This document shows, piece by piece, positions 11,761 to 22,970 of a DNA stretch of 64,000 nucleotides. Position 1 is the first letter of the stretch, and each line of letters starts with the position of its first letter. Origin of the DNA: Aphrophora alni. Lineage: Eukaryota > Arthropoda > Insecta > Hemiptera > Aphrophoridae. Where the stretch lies: the NCBI GenBank assembly GCA_963513935.1, contig OY740765.1, forward strand, positions 74,383,718 to 74,447,717, in the 5' to 3' direction. The notes beneath the pieces were generated by a model, which saw only the letters and a list, made by a program, of their open reading frames with translations, was not told the DNA's origin and did no database searches. A program made the translations under genes and the position numbers.

Positions 11761-12517
11761 ATTTAATCAATAATACTAGCTCGGTAAAATAATGTATAAG
11801 CGTTAAAATCAATAAATTAATATAATAAAAATATTTCTTAAATCTAAACATTTTTTGAAAATATTAATATGATTTCAAGTTTTATCAACATCTTTTTAAA
11901 CGAAAAAGAGATAAAAAAGTACAGTGTAGAGCTGGTGATAACTAAGAAATAATTGTGTGATATGATGTCATCGCTTAGGTCGCAGAGCTCGAGTGCACTA
12001 GGCTTGCCCGTCCCTCTAATGGTAAAATAACATGGAACACTTCGGGTCTTGAAAACTCTTGTTGCCTAGCAACAGCCTATATCTCTATTAGGTTGTAGAA
12101 AGTTTGCAACCTAACAGCAGACATGCACACTGCATAGTGCATAGTTTATACCTGACTATGGAAGGACTATAGAAGTGCTCCTTTCTTCATCTGGTTATTA
12201 ACTCAAGTCGTCTGTTTGTATTTGTTTTCGAGGTTATGTGTGTTTTTTGAGTGGTTCGATCACTTACAACATTTATTGTTTATCCAATAACAAATATATC
12301 AGGGACATTTTGACTTTAGTATTTGGTATTTGTTTTAAATGGTGTAGGAATAATTCTCACCTTGTTTGTTCCATAATAAATAAAAATTAGTAATCGTATT
12401 TGTTCTTATATTAAGTTGTGTGCGTTTTTTGAGTGGTTCAGTCATTGCACCAACTATTGTTAGTTTTATTATTAAGATGCGGTTAAATTATTAGTTAATG
12501 ATCATTTTGTTAGGACA

Positions 12518-14400
12518 ATGAATTCTGTTGAAAATTTATTACAAAAGCCTTTCAGTTTGTTGTCAAATGAAGAAAAATGTGAAATTAAACGATTGGGTAG
12601 GCTTACACCTGACCTTCCTGGTTTTACCAAAATTGTCCAAACTGGAAAAAGGTCTTTTAACAGAAAATTAAATTCGGATTTATACAAAAAGTGCTGTTGG
12701 TTGTGTGGCTGTGAATTAAAATTGGTATTATTTTGTTTCCCTTTTTTATTTTTGGTATAGAAGACACATGGGTTAAGACAGGATTTAAAAATCTAAATCA
12801 TATTGCTAATAGAATTAAAAAAATATGAAGCATTAGCTAAGCATATAAAAATAGCTTACAATTAGCCTTTTTTTGGAACAACTAAAGTAGCTGAACAATT
12901 AAATAGTGCGTATAAGATGAACATTGCAGCTACAATAGATATGTATTAAGTATTATTATAATTTTTTTTTGATTTTGTGGTGCGTTTGAATTGGCATTAA
13001 GAGGTCATGATGAGAGAAATTAGTCAAGTAATCCTGGTGTGTTTAAAGGGTTGATTAATTTCAGTGCTCAATTAGGTGCAGTTCTAAAGAGCCTAATTAA
13101 TTATCAAGAGAGATTATGGACATTTTTAAATCCTTCAAATCTTGATTTAGCATCATTATAATAATGTATATTAAATGAATTGTCAAAACAAAAATTTGAC
13201 GAAACTCTACTCAAACTTATAGCCCTAACATACGATGGCGCTTCAGTATAGCTGATGTTTCTAATGGTGTCAAAGATGTAGTTCAGAAAAAATATCCTGA
13301 TACACATTGATACACAATACATTCACTGTCATGCACATCAGCTCAATTTAGTAATGATGTGAGCAGCGTCTGTAGAATTTTGTTTGAAAATGTTCAGGGA
13401 CTATGTACATTTCTTACGACAAGCTCACAAAGAACATCAATCCTGGATGAAGTAGTTAAAAAATGATTGCCTAGATCAACTCAAACCAAGTGGAATTTTC
13501 AAACAAGAAGTGTAATTATGATTCATGATCACATACAGGATTTGATCAAAAAATGTATGGAAAACATACTTAAATCAGATTATGTGAAAAATGACAGTGT
13601 CTTAGGTCAGGCATCAAGGTGATCTAAATAACGTTACAGAATTCTACTTTTATATTTTGGCTTTCATTTTTTCGCAACATCATGCCATTTTTTGACTTGT
13701 TTTTTTGGAAATTTACAAAAAGTGGATAATGATCCAACTGTTATAATTAGAAGTCTTGATATGTTTGAAGAAAACATTTCAAAAATTAGAAACTCTATGG
13801 ACGAAGAATCTGAAAATAAAAATCAAGAAGAACGCTCTTCAATGAGAAGAAAGACTGACAAAAATGAATTGAAAAGACGAGCAAAGGAAGTGTGTGATGT
13901 GATTTTAATCCAAACCAAAGACAGATTTCAATTCTCTGGGCATCCTGCAGGAACCACTTTATTTATAGCTAATAAATTCTATGACTTTGCCTAAGTGTTT
14001 CCAGAAAAAGCTTTAATAGCTGTTTGTGAGGATAATTAATGTCTGAATTTAAAAAAACTTAGAATAGAGCTTGAAACAATCTATAGTGCACAGAAGATTA
14101 GGGGAATATCAGGTGCAGTTAGTTTGTTTAGTTTCCTCAAGGAATGTGACTTACATGACAATTTCAGTAAAGTTATTAAACTTTTAGAAATTTTAATCAC
14201 TCTACTTATGACGAATTCTGAAGTACAAAGATGTTTTTCAACTCTCAAAAGAATTAAAACTCTTCTAACAAATACCATGGGTGAGTAGAGACTGTCAGCA
14301 TTGACTATGTTGTCAATAGAAAAGGATCTCATCATGGAAATCAATGATTTCAATCCGAGAGTTATGAAAAGTTCGCCCACCAGAAAGACCGACAAATGGA
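12518..14400 (+). pseudogene. hAT transposase pseudogene, ZMYM1-like
   Basis: The first frame (ATG at 12518) carries the LSNEEKCEIKRLGRLTPDLP motif and the CCWLCG/ELKLVLFCFP segment typical of ZMYM1-like transposases. Decayed matches follow near 12985 (FELALRGHDE) and 13690-13994 (SLDMFEENISKIRN...DEES, and a Lys/Arg-rich linker). The dimerisation region at about 14190-14390 reads LMTNSEVQRCFSTLKRIKTLL with MLSIEKDLI after it. Several stops and frameshifts separate these blocks, so no functional enzyme is encoded. A shorter antisense frame over 14081-14395 is a shadow of the dimerisation region. Confidence 0.75.
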
Positions 14401-14686
14401 ATTCTTTTTCAAATAATGTAAGTTTAATAATTTATTCTAATTGATATCCTTAATACAAATATGTGTTTGAAGTGATGCTAAATTTATGTTACATGGGCTC
14501 CTGATTCAAAAGTACTATCTACAATACAAACATATATATTGTTATTTAAAACACTTGGAACCACCAAGTTTTTCAAGCACCAGCTGCCACTCTGATAAAC
14601 TAGTTACACCACTGATAACATCCACAATATAGTAGTATTAACTATAATTGTAAAATATATCAAACTTAAAACTATGAAAACATTAC

Positions 14687-14844
14687 CTGCAATTTTGTGT
14701 AACCACCCTTTAAAAAGTTTCTAAGTTTTGTCTGAAGATCAGAACAGAGTAAGTGTAAAACTTTACTCTTTTTTATGCAGTCTGTTGTAGATTTATCGAC
14801 TGCATGTATCCAGGTTTTCACAATCATGTCGATCCAAAACAGTC
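14687..14844 (-). CDS. Candidate internal exon of an unidentified host gene
   Basis: On the minus strand the frame starting LFWIDMIVKTWIHAVDK is open for 52 codons and ends KLQ at a GTAATG donor in phase 0, matching the exon at 10474-10697. The proposed acceptor (GTAAAAG before GACTG) has a weak pyrimidine tract. The hAT element would lie in the intron between the two exons. The peptide has the look of a conserved helical protein, but I cannot name it. A possible further exon near 15090-15190 (DSQNCNKLCAEVFELL) is stopped by TGA and is not called. Confidence 0.4.
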
Positions 14845-14859
14845 CTTTTACATTTTGTT

Positions 14860-16349
14860 CATGCGTTTAATAAATTCAAATTATAAAAACAAATTTTATG
14901 CCTATGCTATCTTAGAAACTGATTTATTACAAAATATTTTAAGATAAATTTTTCCAACATTTTCTGCACTAAAAATAATTGTACCAAGATATTAAAGCTG
15001 TTTACTAATTTTTATAATTTAGTCTCTGACAAATGTTTATTATATTACGTTTTTCTATATATGTTTATAATTTTAACCAGGTTCTGGCCGACGTTGTAAT
15101 GCAAAGTTCATGCTGTTGATTTCCGTTCTGTTAATAATTCAAAAACTTCAGCACATAATTTGTTGCAGTTCTGTGAATCTGTAAACAAAATAAATATTTT
15201 AGAAAATAATCTGTGCACAAGCTTTCTCAAATACTCATTCATTAAAAAAATAAATAAAATAACAACGGGAAGTAAAAAAAGTTAAGCTAAATCACAAACT
15301 TAAAATTCGCTTCATAAGGAGTTTAATAAAATTGTACTGAAACAGTAGTCTTTTTAAAACTCAAATAAAACTTATTGGTCTCTATCTCACCAAAAATGCC
15401 AGTTTCCAAGTTATCAGTCAAAAAGTAAAAATGGTTATAATATTAAAGTTATCGATAAATTTTATACAAATTTTGACCTACTACCTCAATTGAAGTAAAT
15501 TATGGTCGAAATGAGAGTCAAAAGTGGCAACAGAAAGGCTGGATATATTATAAAAAAATCTCAGGGGCTCACTTATAATGAGTATGGGTGCGGTAATTCA
15601 GAGGTGATCTAGCTATATCTTTTTTCATCTAGTCTTTGGTTAGATCCCTCTATTTCATCTTTCCTATCAGGTCTCTCTTGACCAATTTTTGCACTCTTCT
15701 AACTCTTAGACTATTTTAGAGTATTCGAGGAATAGGGGGTTTTATGCTAGGCTCTTTTTGAAGTAATGTTGGCCAAAAGGTTTTTTGCCTTAAATGAAAA
15801 AAAAACAAACAATAACAAAAATATGGTTATACATAAAAAAATTTATAATTAGTCCAAGAGTTTAAATTCCAGTGCACAGATGAACGACAGTCATCATTGG
15901 AAAAACCATTTTTTGAAGTCAGAGACCCTTAAACATATCTGTATTAACCTCGAGTTGATTTTTTCCATAACACAATATTTTATTTATACTATACCAGGAG
16001 AGTTTTAAGCTTGTCTCTTTCTCAGGTGCTTTTGCACTAAGCCCATAGTCGGCATGGCCATGTGAAAAAATAGGTGGTCTCCTAAGGCGACAAAATTGGG
16101 CGACAAACTCCTAAAGCAGTTTTTTGAAAGATGCTTAAACTAGTTGTAAATTATTGAAGTGAAATGTCTTATGGCACAGAGTGAAAAAATTCTACATTGT
16201 AGTCTACATTGCTCATCACATCACACGAGATCATAATGGTCGGCACTTTTTCGACCCCAGTTTTCGCTAACTTCGGCCATCCCCATCTGCTGCCTGTACA
16301 CGGATATATACATATACTTGTATGTATAGACTTTACATGCCTGCTTACT

Positions 16350-16350
<1 letters not shown>
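14860..16350. other. AT-rich intronic or intergenic sequence
   Basis: No supported gene is visible. A possible exon remnant on the minus strand near 15090-15190 has a good TTTGTTTACAG acceptor but an in-frame TGA and no clear donor. Confidence 0.35.

Positions 16351-16409
<59 letters not shown>
16351..16409. repeat. (GA)n microsatellite
   Basis: This is an uninterrupted GA run of about 59 bp. It makes spurious Arg-Glu and Ser-Leu repeat frames on the two strands (16209-16562 and 16221-16424), which are not genes. Confidence 0.97.
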
Positions 16410-16412
<3 letters not shown>

Positions 16413-16624
16413 GAGCGTGTTCATGTTTTTAGTTTCATATGGACATTATACATACCATCACAGATAGAGAGTCGTTATACAATGTTTAGTGAGTTTTTAA
16501 TATTTAATGCAAGGTATGTTTTAACAGAAGAAAAATTTATATTATATTATTCCTTTTCTTAATTTTATAGTTTTGTAAAACAAATTTTTTGTATATTCAC
16601 ATGAATAAAATATGTTTATTTTTC

Positions 16625-16960
16625 GATGTAATCCCCTCCTATTTCTATGTGCATATTCCATCTTTTCATAGGCTTTGGAATTCCAAAAGAAACTTTTGAG
16701 CCTCATGTGTACTCAATTTTGCACTGCTTCCAAAAACGATTCTTTGTTACAACAAAAATGATTCTCTCACAGCTCTTCCTTCAATGGTCCAGATAGAGTA
16801 AAATCACTTTGAGCCAAGTCAATACTTTAAGGTGGGTGATCCAACAGTGGTGAGCACCGAAACTTTGAAGTAGAATTGTCTTGTTGGTCGTATTAGATCG
16901 AATGCTATCCTGAAGAAAAATCATACTTTTTAAAGTTTAAAGTTTGGTTTAAGTTTGACC
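16625..16960 (-). pseudogene. mariner-like transposase C-terminal fragment
   Basis: Read on the minus strand, the block LDHPP(stop)SIDLAQSDFTLSGPLKEE corresponds to the mariner HPPYSPDLAPSD segment that carries the third catalytic Asp. It is followed by a decayed tail ending near 16625. A stop replaces the conserved Tyr and frameshifts lie on both sides. The N-terminal helix-turn-helix and the first catalytic residues are absent. No terminal repeats were found. Confidence 0.6.
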
Positions 16961-17306
16961 TTTGGTGTGCAAAGTAACACATAGTAGTTATCATTATTTA
17001 CCATCTCACCTTTAATTATATTAATTTTTAAGTGTAAAATGAATAAAAATTTAATTATTCATATCCCAGATTATCGTCATCATCAACTTTTCATTAGACC
17101 TGTGGTGTTCCAATCGCTAGAGTTAGTTATAATTTAGTTTTGTACCTCATGTATCACTGAGGATGGCGACTTTGTTGTTGAAAAGCGTTTGATTAAGTAA
17201 ACGTAATTTTTGTGAGATCTTGTGTCGAGTTTTATTCTATCTAATATTATCTCACAAGTCAAACTCAATATTTATTTACAATTAAATAATTTGCAAAATG
17301 GTAAAT
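16961..17306. other. Intergenic sequence with retroelement-like tail
   Basis: The segment CACTGAGGATGGCGACTTTGTTGTTGAAA at about 17157-17185 resembles the 3' ends of Penelope-like or LINE elements. No coding sequence adjoins it. Confidence 0.25.
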
Positions 17307-17310
17307 TTAC

Positions 17311-17700
17311 TGCGTAGCATGTACAAGATTAACCAGATTTACAAGTGCTACTTTTTTCTCTACAACAGCAAATAATATACTTTTGCAGTAATTCCAAACT
17401 TGTAGGGAATAATAAAATAAGTAAAATATAGAAATATCTTCATTTTCTACACTCCATCCAAAGTATTTAGGATCTAAGGTATTAATGGATGGAGCCATTA
17501 TACCAAATATGAGCTGCCAATATGAACGTTTCAAATGCTGAATTTTTATAACAGATTTTGATGGGAGAAGCCTTCCTATAGATGATTGCTTTGTTACTGA
17601 TAACTGTACCTTTATTGCATTAATATCATTATACAGATTTGCAAATTTCTTTTTTGTATCATACAAAGTGTATACAAATTTTGTACAAGTGATAATCGTT
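17311..17700 (-). CDS. Candidate exon of an unidentified host gene
   Basis: A minus-strand frame is open from about 17715 to 17307. It starts after a TCCTGATTAG that could be an acceptor and includes SVIKIQHLKRSYWQLIFGIM. At the 3' side either TAA closes it at 17307, or a GTAAAT donor after 17311 removes the stop. The peptide lacks transposon motifs and looks like a conserved cytoplasmic or nuclear protein. Its donor phase does not match the exon at 14687-14844, so at least one exon would be missing between them, or it belongs to another gene. I do not recognise the family. Confidence 0.35.
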
Positions 17701-17838
17701 TCAGAAATTAAACCTTCTCCTAATCAGGATAGCTCTATAAGTTCTTGTTTGGATGCAACTTTATAAACGGATTTTTAACAAATTTGAACATGGATGACGT
17801 TACATCACATCCAGTAAGTGTGTGTATAGCTGACAATG

Positions 17839-17840
<2 letters not shown>

Positions 17841-17889
<49 letters not shown>
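17841..17889. repeat. (TA)n microsatellite
   Basis: This is an uninterrupted TA run of about 48 bp. Confidence 0.95.
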
Positions 17890-17893
<4 letters not shown>

Positions 17894-18789
17894 TACATCT
17901 TGAGATGTGTTTTAAAAATAGATTACCTTTCATATTTGTAGCCTATGTACAATACAATACATATATACATTTTTAAACAATATATTTATATATATTTCTT
18001 GTTTAATCCATGATATGAACTTCAATAGTTTAGTATTGATTCTCTATCATAATATATAGGTTTGATATAATGTAAACCCGAAAGATCTGAATAACGCGCC
18101 GTTGTTGCATCCGGTACACCCAGGCGCACATGCTAACATACGCTCGCAACAAATTAAATTGTTACAACTTTTTAACAAAATAATCTAGAAAAGTGAATCT
18201 TTAAGTATCCAACTACAGTATAGCATTTGTAAAATATTACAATTTCAAAGTTTGTGAAACAACTTTTTAATTTGAAAAAAGATGTCTGAAAATTAACAAA
18301 AATTATAAACAAATCCGCCATTTTATTTTAATTAAATCTTATTGTTTATAATCAATACTATCGTTTAGTGCATTGGTTAAAGATGATTCAATAAAAATTT
18401 CAAATTAAAATACCTATAAACAGCCGAGATATGACGAGTTAAACTTGAAATTTCATTAAATTTTGAAAATGCGGAAAATGACAACTTTCCCATTATAAAC
18501 ATCTTCGGATGGGGTAATTTTTGATAACTTTGAACTGAAAGCGTCACAGGTCATATACTTTTGATTAATTGGTTTGGTCCGGTAATCTTGACCCTGCAAC
18601 TATTTCGATTTCTAGGGCGTTTTTTGAGGGTGATCTGCAGAACTAACATTAATTCTCAGACTCAGGCAGCACAAAAAGTAAAATCGGCAACTGAACAAAT
18701 TTGGCTGAACCTAGAAATAAAGTCCTTATATAGCAAAAAAAAAAATTTTTAAATAAAAAAGTACTTATTTAAACCTTGCAAAAATGTTA
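17890..18789. other. Intergenic sequence
   Basis: No gene is visible. The frame at 18561-18752 is short and has no recognisable content. The stretch may include the untranslated 5' part of the Penelope-like element that follows. Confidence 0.35.
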
Positions 18790-20197
18790 TAAAAACTAGA
18801 ACTGGATGAATTAATGGAATCAACCCGAACGCACATAGAATTAAATTTATCTGAGAAAAAAAAACTATTTCTAAGAAATTCGACAAATTAATGGCCGCAA
18901 GAAATGATTATAAGAAGAAAATCAACAGTCGTTTTACAAATTTTCATCAGTTTTACCCTAGATTCACAAATAAAACAAAAATTAATTTTAATTATGACGA
19001 AATTGATTTACTTAAAGATTTAAAACATAACATCAACTCCAAACATGCAAATTTTTAACAGACTATCTAAATTGAAACAACAATTAAACGTTTGCTAACA
19101 GAGAAACAAAATATAACCAGATTTAATTATTGATAGAGTAGATAAACGGATAATGGAAGAAGGAACAGTAAACAAAACTAATCACAATGTTAAAGAGCAA
19201 CTTACAATATTTCTTTTAAATTAAACAAACATATTGTTATTGCTACCAAAGTTGACAAGAAGAATACTTTAGTTATAATGTCAAAACAAGAGTATGTAGA
19301 AAAAACAGAAGTTTTCTTAAATAATAATGATATAAAAAGATTTAAATCTGACCCTACAATAATGTTTAATAATGAAACAAGATCGTTATTAATTCATATA
19401 AACATATTCTCGAAGCTATCCAGAAAAAAAATGATCAATCCAAATGCTCCTTATATAAGACCATTACAAAATTACATAAGATTGGTGGAAACCCAATAAG
19501 ACCATTAGTATATTTCAAACATTAGACACAATATTGAGGAATAACTTAACTTTCAATTATAACCACTCCTTTAAAATAGCCTATATCTCTTTAAAAAACC
19601 GTAATATTTTAAAAAGAAATCCACGCTCGTGTCGTTTGAAATAGAGGACCAAGATTACAATCACTGAATCTATCCAAATTCGAAAGATAACATTAAGAAT
19701 AAAAACAAAATTAATAGTGAAAAACTCGAAAACTTATCAAAGTTTTAACAATTTGTTTAGACCAAAATTATTTTGAATTCAAAAACGAACGTTATATATA
19801 AGCGAAGAGAATAGCTATGGGTTAGCTCTTCACATTTTTCAATAAAATAAACTTTTATTATAGATATGCCGATAACACAATATATCTTTTTACAATTAAG
19901 AGACAGATTGAAACCTTCAAAAACTATTTAATAAAAAAAACTCCTGTCTTAAGTTCACCAGCCAAATAGAAAATAACAAAATAATAAACTTGCTATACTT
20001 AACAATAACTAATGTCAGCGACAGATTCTCTTTCAAAATATTCAGGAAACACCCTTATAGACAATAAAATATAAATAAAAAATTAAGAGGAAAAACAAAA
20101 TATATTGGCATCAAATAACACGGTTTAATAGATAATGTTGCTAGCCGAATTTTTAAAGCAACAATGGTCCTCTAACCTTCAAAACTAATAACAACCT
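18790..20197 (+). pseudogene. Penelope-like element, RT part (5' half of a split copy)
   Basis: Decayed plus-strand frames follow the Penelope-like order. An Asn/Lys-rich N-terminal region lies at about 18790-19250. A segment with NTLVIMSKQEYVEKTEVFL and then NPNAPYIRPLQ lies at 19270-19490; relatives read NPTAPHLRGLPKIHK there. A palm-like stretch (SYGLALHIF) follows, with the catalytic box at 19865-19876 reading Tyr-Ala-Asp-Asn instead of YADD, and then FSFKIFRKHPY. Many frameshifts are present. The copy is cut at 20197 by the gypsy element and resumes at 30598. Confidence 0.7.
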
Positions 20198-21558
20198 TGT
20201 AGCATTCTAAATTCATAAATAATAGTTCCTACCGCTGTACTTCCGTACCTTGACAGGTGCTGCCGCGTAGCAGCCCTTTCTAGAAAGTATCGCGTGATGC
20301 ATGTAAGATACAAAGTACAACGGCTGGCCAGCTTACCTGAATAAAACCGGCAGTGACTCTGTCTCTGCATTTCAACATGTACAAAAACCTTCATCGCTCC
20401 GTTAAAATTTATTAAAGTTACATCATGACAAATAACACTTTAGCTTCATAGAGAAAATGTAATAACAGTTTTACAATTCAGTGATGTGTTCTTTTGGTTT
20501 GCTAATAAGTAGTTGTGTAGTTTTTCTTTTCACGGCACATGTTCACGTGAATTTTCAACAGGACTCCAGGTAACTAAATTTACAGATTTTATCATATCAT
20601 AAATTTTGTTAATCTTTTAAAATTTATTCATTAAAATATGTATTTCATGTTTTATTTAATATTCAATGTTTTTTTTGGTAACTAAATGATTATAAATTTT
20701 TTTTTTCATTTCTTAAAACATAGTTTACAAAACCTTAAGCAGTCAGATTTTAAGTTTTGAGCAATTATGTGAAATTAGTGCAAACTAGTGTTAAACATTA
20801 AACAATCAGAATATCTTATTGAACATGTCAAAAAGACTAATTAAAGAAGTCTCTTCTAGACCAGAATATTTGTTTTACAGATTTTACAGATTTTTCAAGT
20901 TTCATACAAGCTTTGTTTTAAACAAAACTAAGTATATATAAATAGCTTTATAATCATCTAAGAAGCATTTAATTATAAGCTTAATGGATTTCTGTGATGC
21001 AATCAATATTCTTTAATTTTGACAAATAACCAGATATTTTTAACAAAGAACATTAATGTTACGACATGTCTGAAATTGCACAGATGCTAGTAAACGTGTT
21101 TTTTGCTTTAGCTAAAACGCTGGTCGGAGAAACACACCAAATCTTGTTTCATTTTGCATACTCCAGCAAAAGTGCATAGCATGTTTCTGCCTGGTTTTAA
21201 AACATGTTTTTTTTTTTACAATAAATCAAAAAAACTTCCAAGTGGACAAAAGTGACCTTTTTTTGAAAACTGACTCTACAAAACTTTGTTTAAATTTATA
21301 TTGTACATGTACCTAATTTGGTTTAGTGAAATGTGTTCTAAAAAACTGTCATTTAAATGTAATCTTGTATAGCTATTTGTAATTTAAAAGAAAAATAATT
21401 GGGTGGTGCCTGCATGCAAACTTTTCGGTCCTTACAGCCTCCAAGAGGTTATTTTCTAAATTAATAAAAAAATTGACGTCAATTTATAAAACTTCAGTAT
21501 TCAAAATTTTCATTTCTTTTTTTATAAACTTCTCATATTATAACAAATTCTTTTATTT

Positions 21559-21600
<42 letters not shown>

Positions 21601-22273
21601 CCAATTTAGTATTTAAGAAATTTAACAAGCAAATCATATTATGTAACATTTAATCTAATAATGAACTTGTTAGAATTAATATAATTTTTTTTGAATTTAA
21701 AATATCAACCTCATTTATAGAATCTTTTCATTGTTAAATTCTGTAACTGTTTAAAAAAACTATTATTTAATAAACTAAAAAAAGGGGGGAATAAATATCA
21801 GAATCTTTTCATCAATTTTTTTATATTGTAATTTTACATTAAGGGCGTATAACCTTTTTTTTTTTTTTTTTTTTTAGGATTAATTATAATCCTGTTAATT
21901 ATTAAGCTGTGCTCATAATTTTTTTTATTGTTAAATTTTGTAACTGTTTATATAAACTTAAAGAAAAAAGGGGGGATAAATTTTCAGAATCTATTTATCA
22001 TTTTTTTTTTATTATTATATTTTACATTAAGGGCGTATAACTTCTTTTTGATTAATTATAATCTTGTTAATTATTAAGCTGTGCTTATGATAGTCTATCT
22101 CAGGATGTTTTTTGCTTTGTAAATGATAAAATCTGAACCGTCGAAATTTCTTTTTCTGTTTAATAAATTTGAGCCTTGTTAATTACTAAATTTGTCTTTG
22201 TCTTTTTTTTTAATTTTCAAACATTGTTACCATTTGGTTCCGCCTTTTGTTTAATTTAAGTCCCCTGGTAACA
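20198..22273 (+). repeat. 5' LTR of gypsy element A
   Basis: This LTR is 2076 bp, with TGTAGC at the start and GTAACA at the end. It contains an (AT)n tract (21562-21597) and two GGGCGTATAAC-containing segments near 21845 and 22025. It is unusually long for an insect gypsy element. The minus-strand frame at 20185-20394 is a chance frame also found in the 3' LTR. Confidence 0.92.
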
Positions 22274-22970
22274 TGTTTCTGGTAGCAGAGCGTGGTTTTC
22301 TCTAAATTATAGAGTGGTTAATTTTAAATTCTGGAACCGTAGTTAATTTTCAAAATTTTGTATTGGAACCATATAAATTTAAATTCTTAAAATTTTTTTT
22401 TTTAATGTTAAACAAGGCTCAATTTTTATGTTTTGCAGCTTTTTCGAATACTGTACAACTATTGCTGATGAAATTTTTTTTTATATTTAAATCTATATAA
22501 ATTTATTAGTCTCTTTTTTTATTTATTTTTAATATAAACACTTTACACAAAAACATCCAAACCAATTTTGATAAAATTTGTTTTTCTTTATTTTTCTCTG
22601 CTTAAATAAAATTTTTTTTTATATATATGTACATACATTGCACACTCTAGTCATTCATTGAACTTGATTCAGACAGGCAGGGCTCTTTCGGGAATTCAAA
22701 AAAAAATTAAATAAATAATAAAACCCAAAAATAGATAGAAACACAAAAAAAAACAAAAAATATTCAAAATTTCCTTTAAAATTTTCTCGAGTTTTCTTTC
22801 GCTTGTCTGTATTAATTCATACTTACACACACACACATATACACAACAATTACACAACATATAATTCTCGAGTCATCTTCTGGTCCTTTCACTTCATTTT
22901 TGTATCATCTTAAAAGAAAATTTTTTTAAAAAAAAAATCACTTTGTTAATTTTTATCAGCAATAGTTAAA
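22274..22970 (+). other. Leader of gypsy element A with candidate primer-binding site
   Basis: TGGTAGCAGAGCG begins at 22280, six bases after the LTR end, which is where a tRNA-primer complement is expected. I could not assign it to a particular tRNA. The rest of the roughly 700-bp leader is AT-rich and has no frame of its own before the gag ATG. Confidence 0.5.

Larger units (their letters stand above)
11368..14614 (+). mobile_element. Decayed hAT element (ZMYM1-like)
   Basis: The 5' terminus CAGTGGCGGCTCCTGATT is typical of hAT elements that encode ZMYM1-like transposases. The 3' side has CACTG at 14610-14614 and a diverged internal copy (AGCACCAGCTGCCACT). The flanking octamers, ATAGCTAC and ATAACATC, match at only 5 of 8 positions, so the right boundary is tentative. 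Inside are SINE pieces near the left end and a broken transposase gene. A leader segment around GTGTGTTTTTTGAGTGGTTC (12239-12260) recurs at about 12418-12440. Confidence 0.6.

Noticed and set aside
15090..15190. Possible exon of the minus-strand host gene
   Set aside because: There is a good acceptor, but the frame meets TGA and no usable donor keeps it open.
16209..16562. 117- and 67-residue frames over the GA repeat
   Set aside because: Most of each peptide is Arg-Glu or Ser-Leu translation of a (GA)n microsatellite; there is no other content.
20185..20394. Small minus-strand frame repeated at 28398-28673
   Set aside because: Its recurrence is explained by the two LTR copies; there is no start context or domain.
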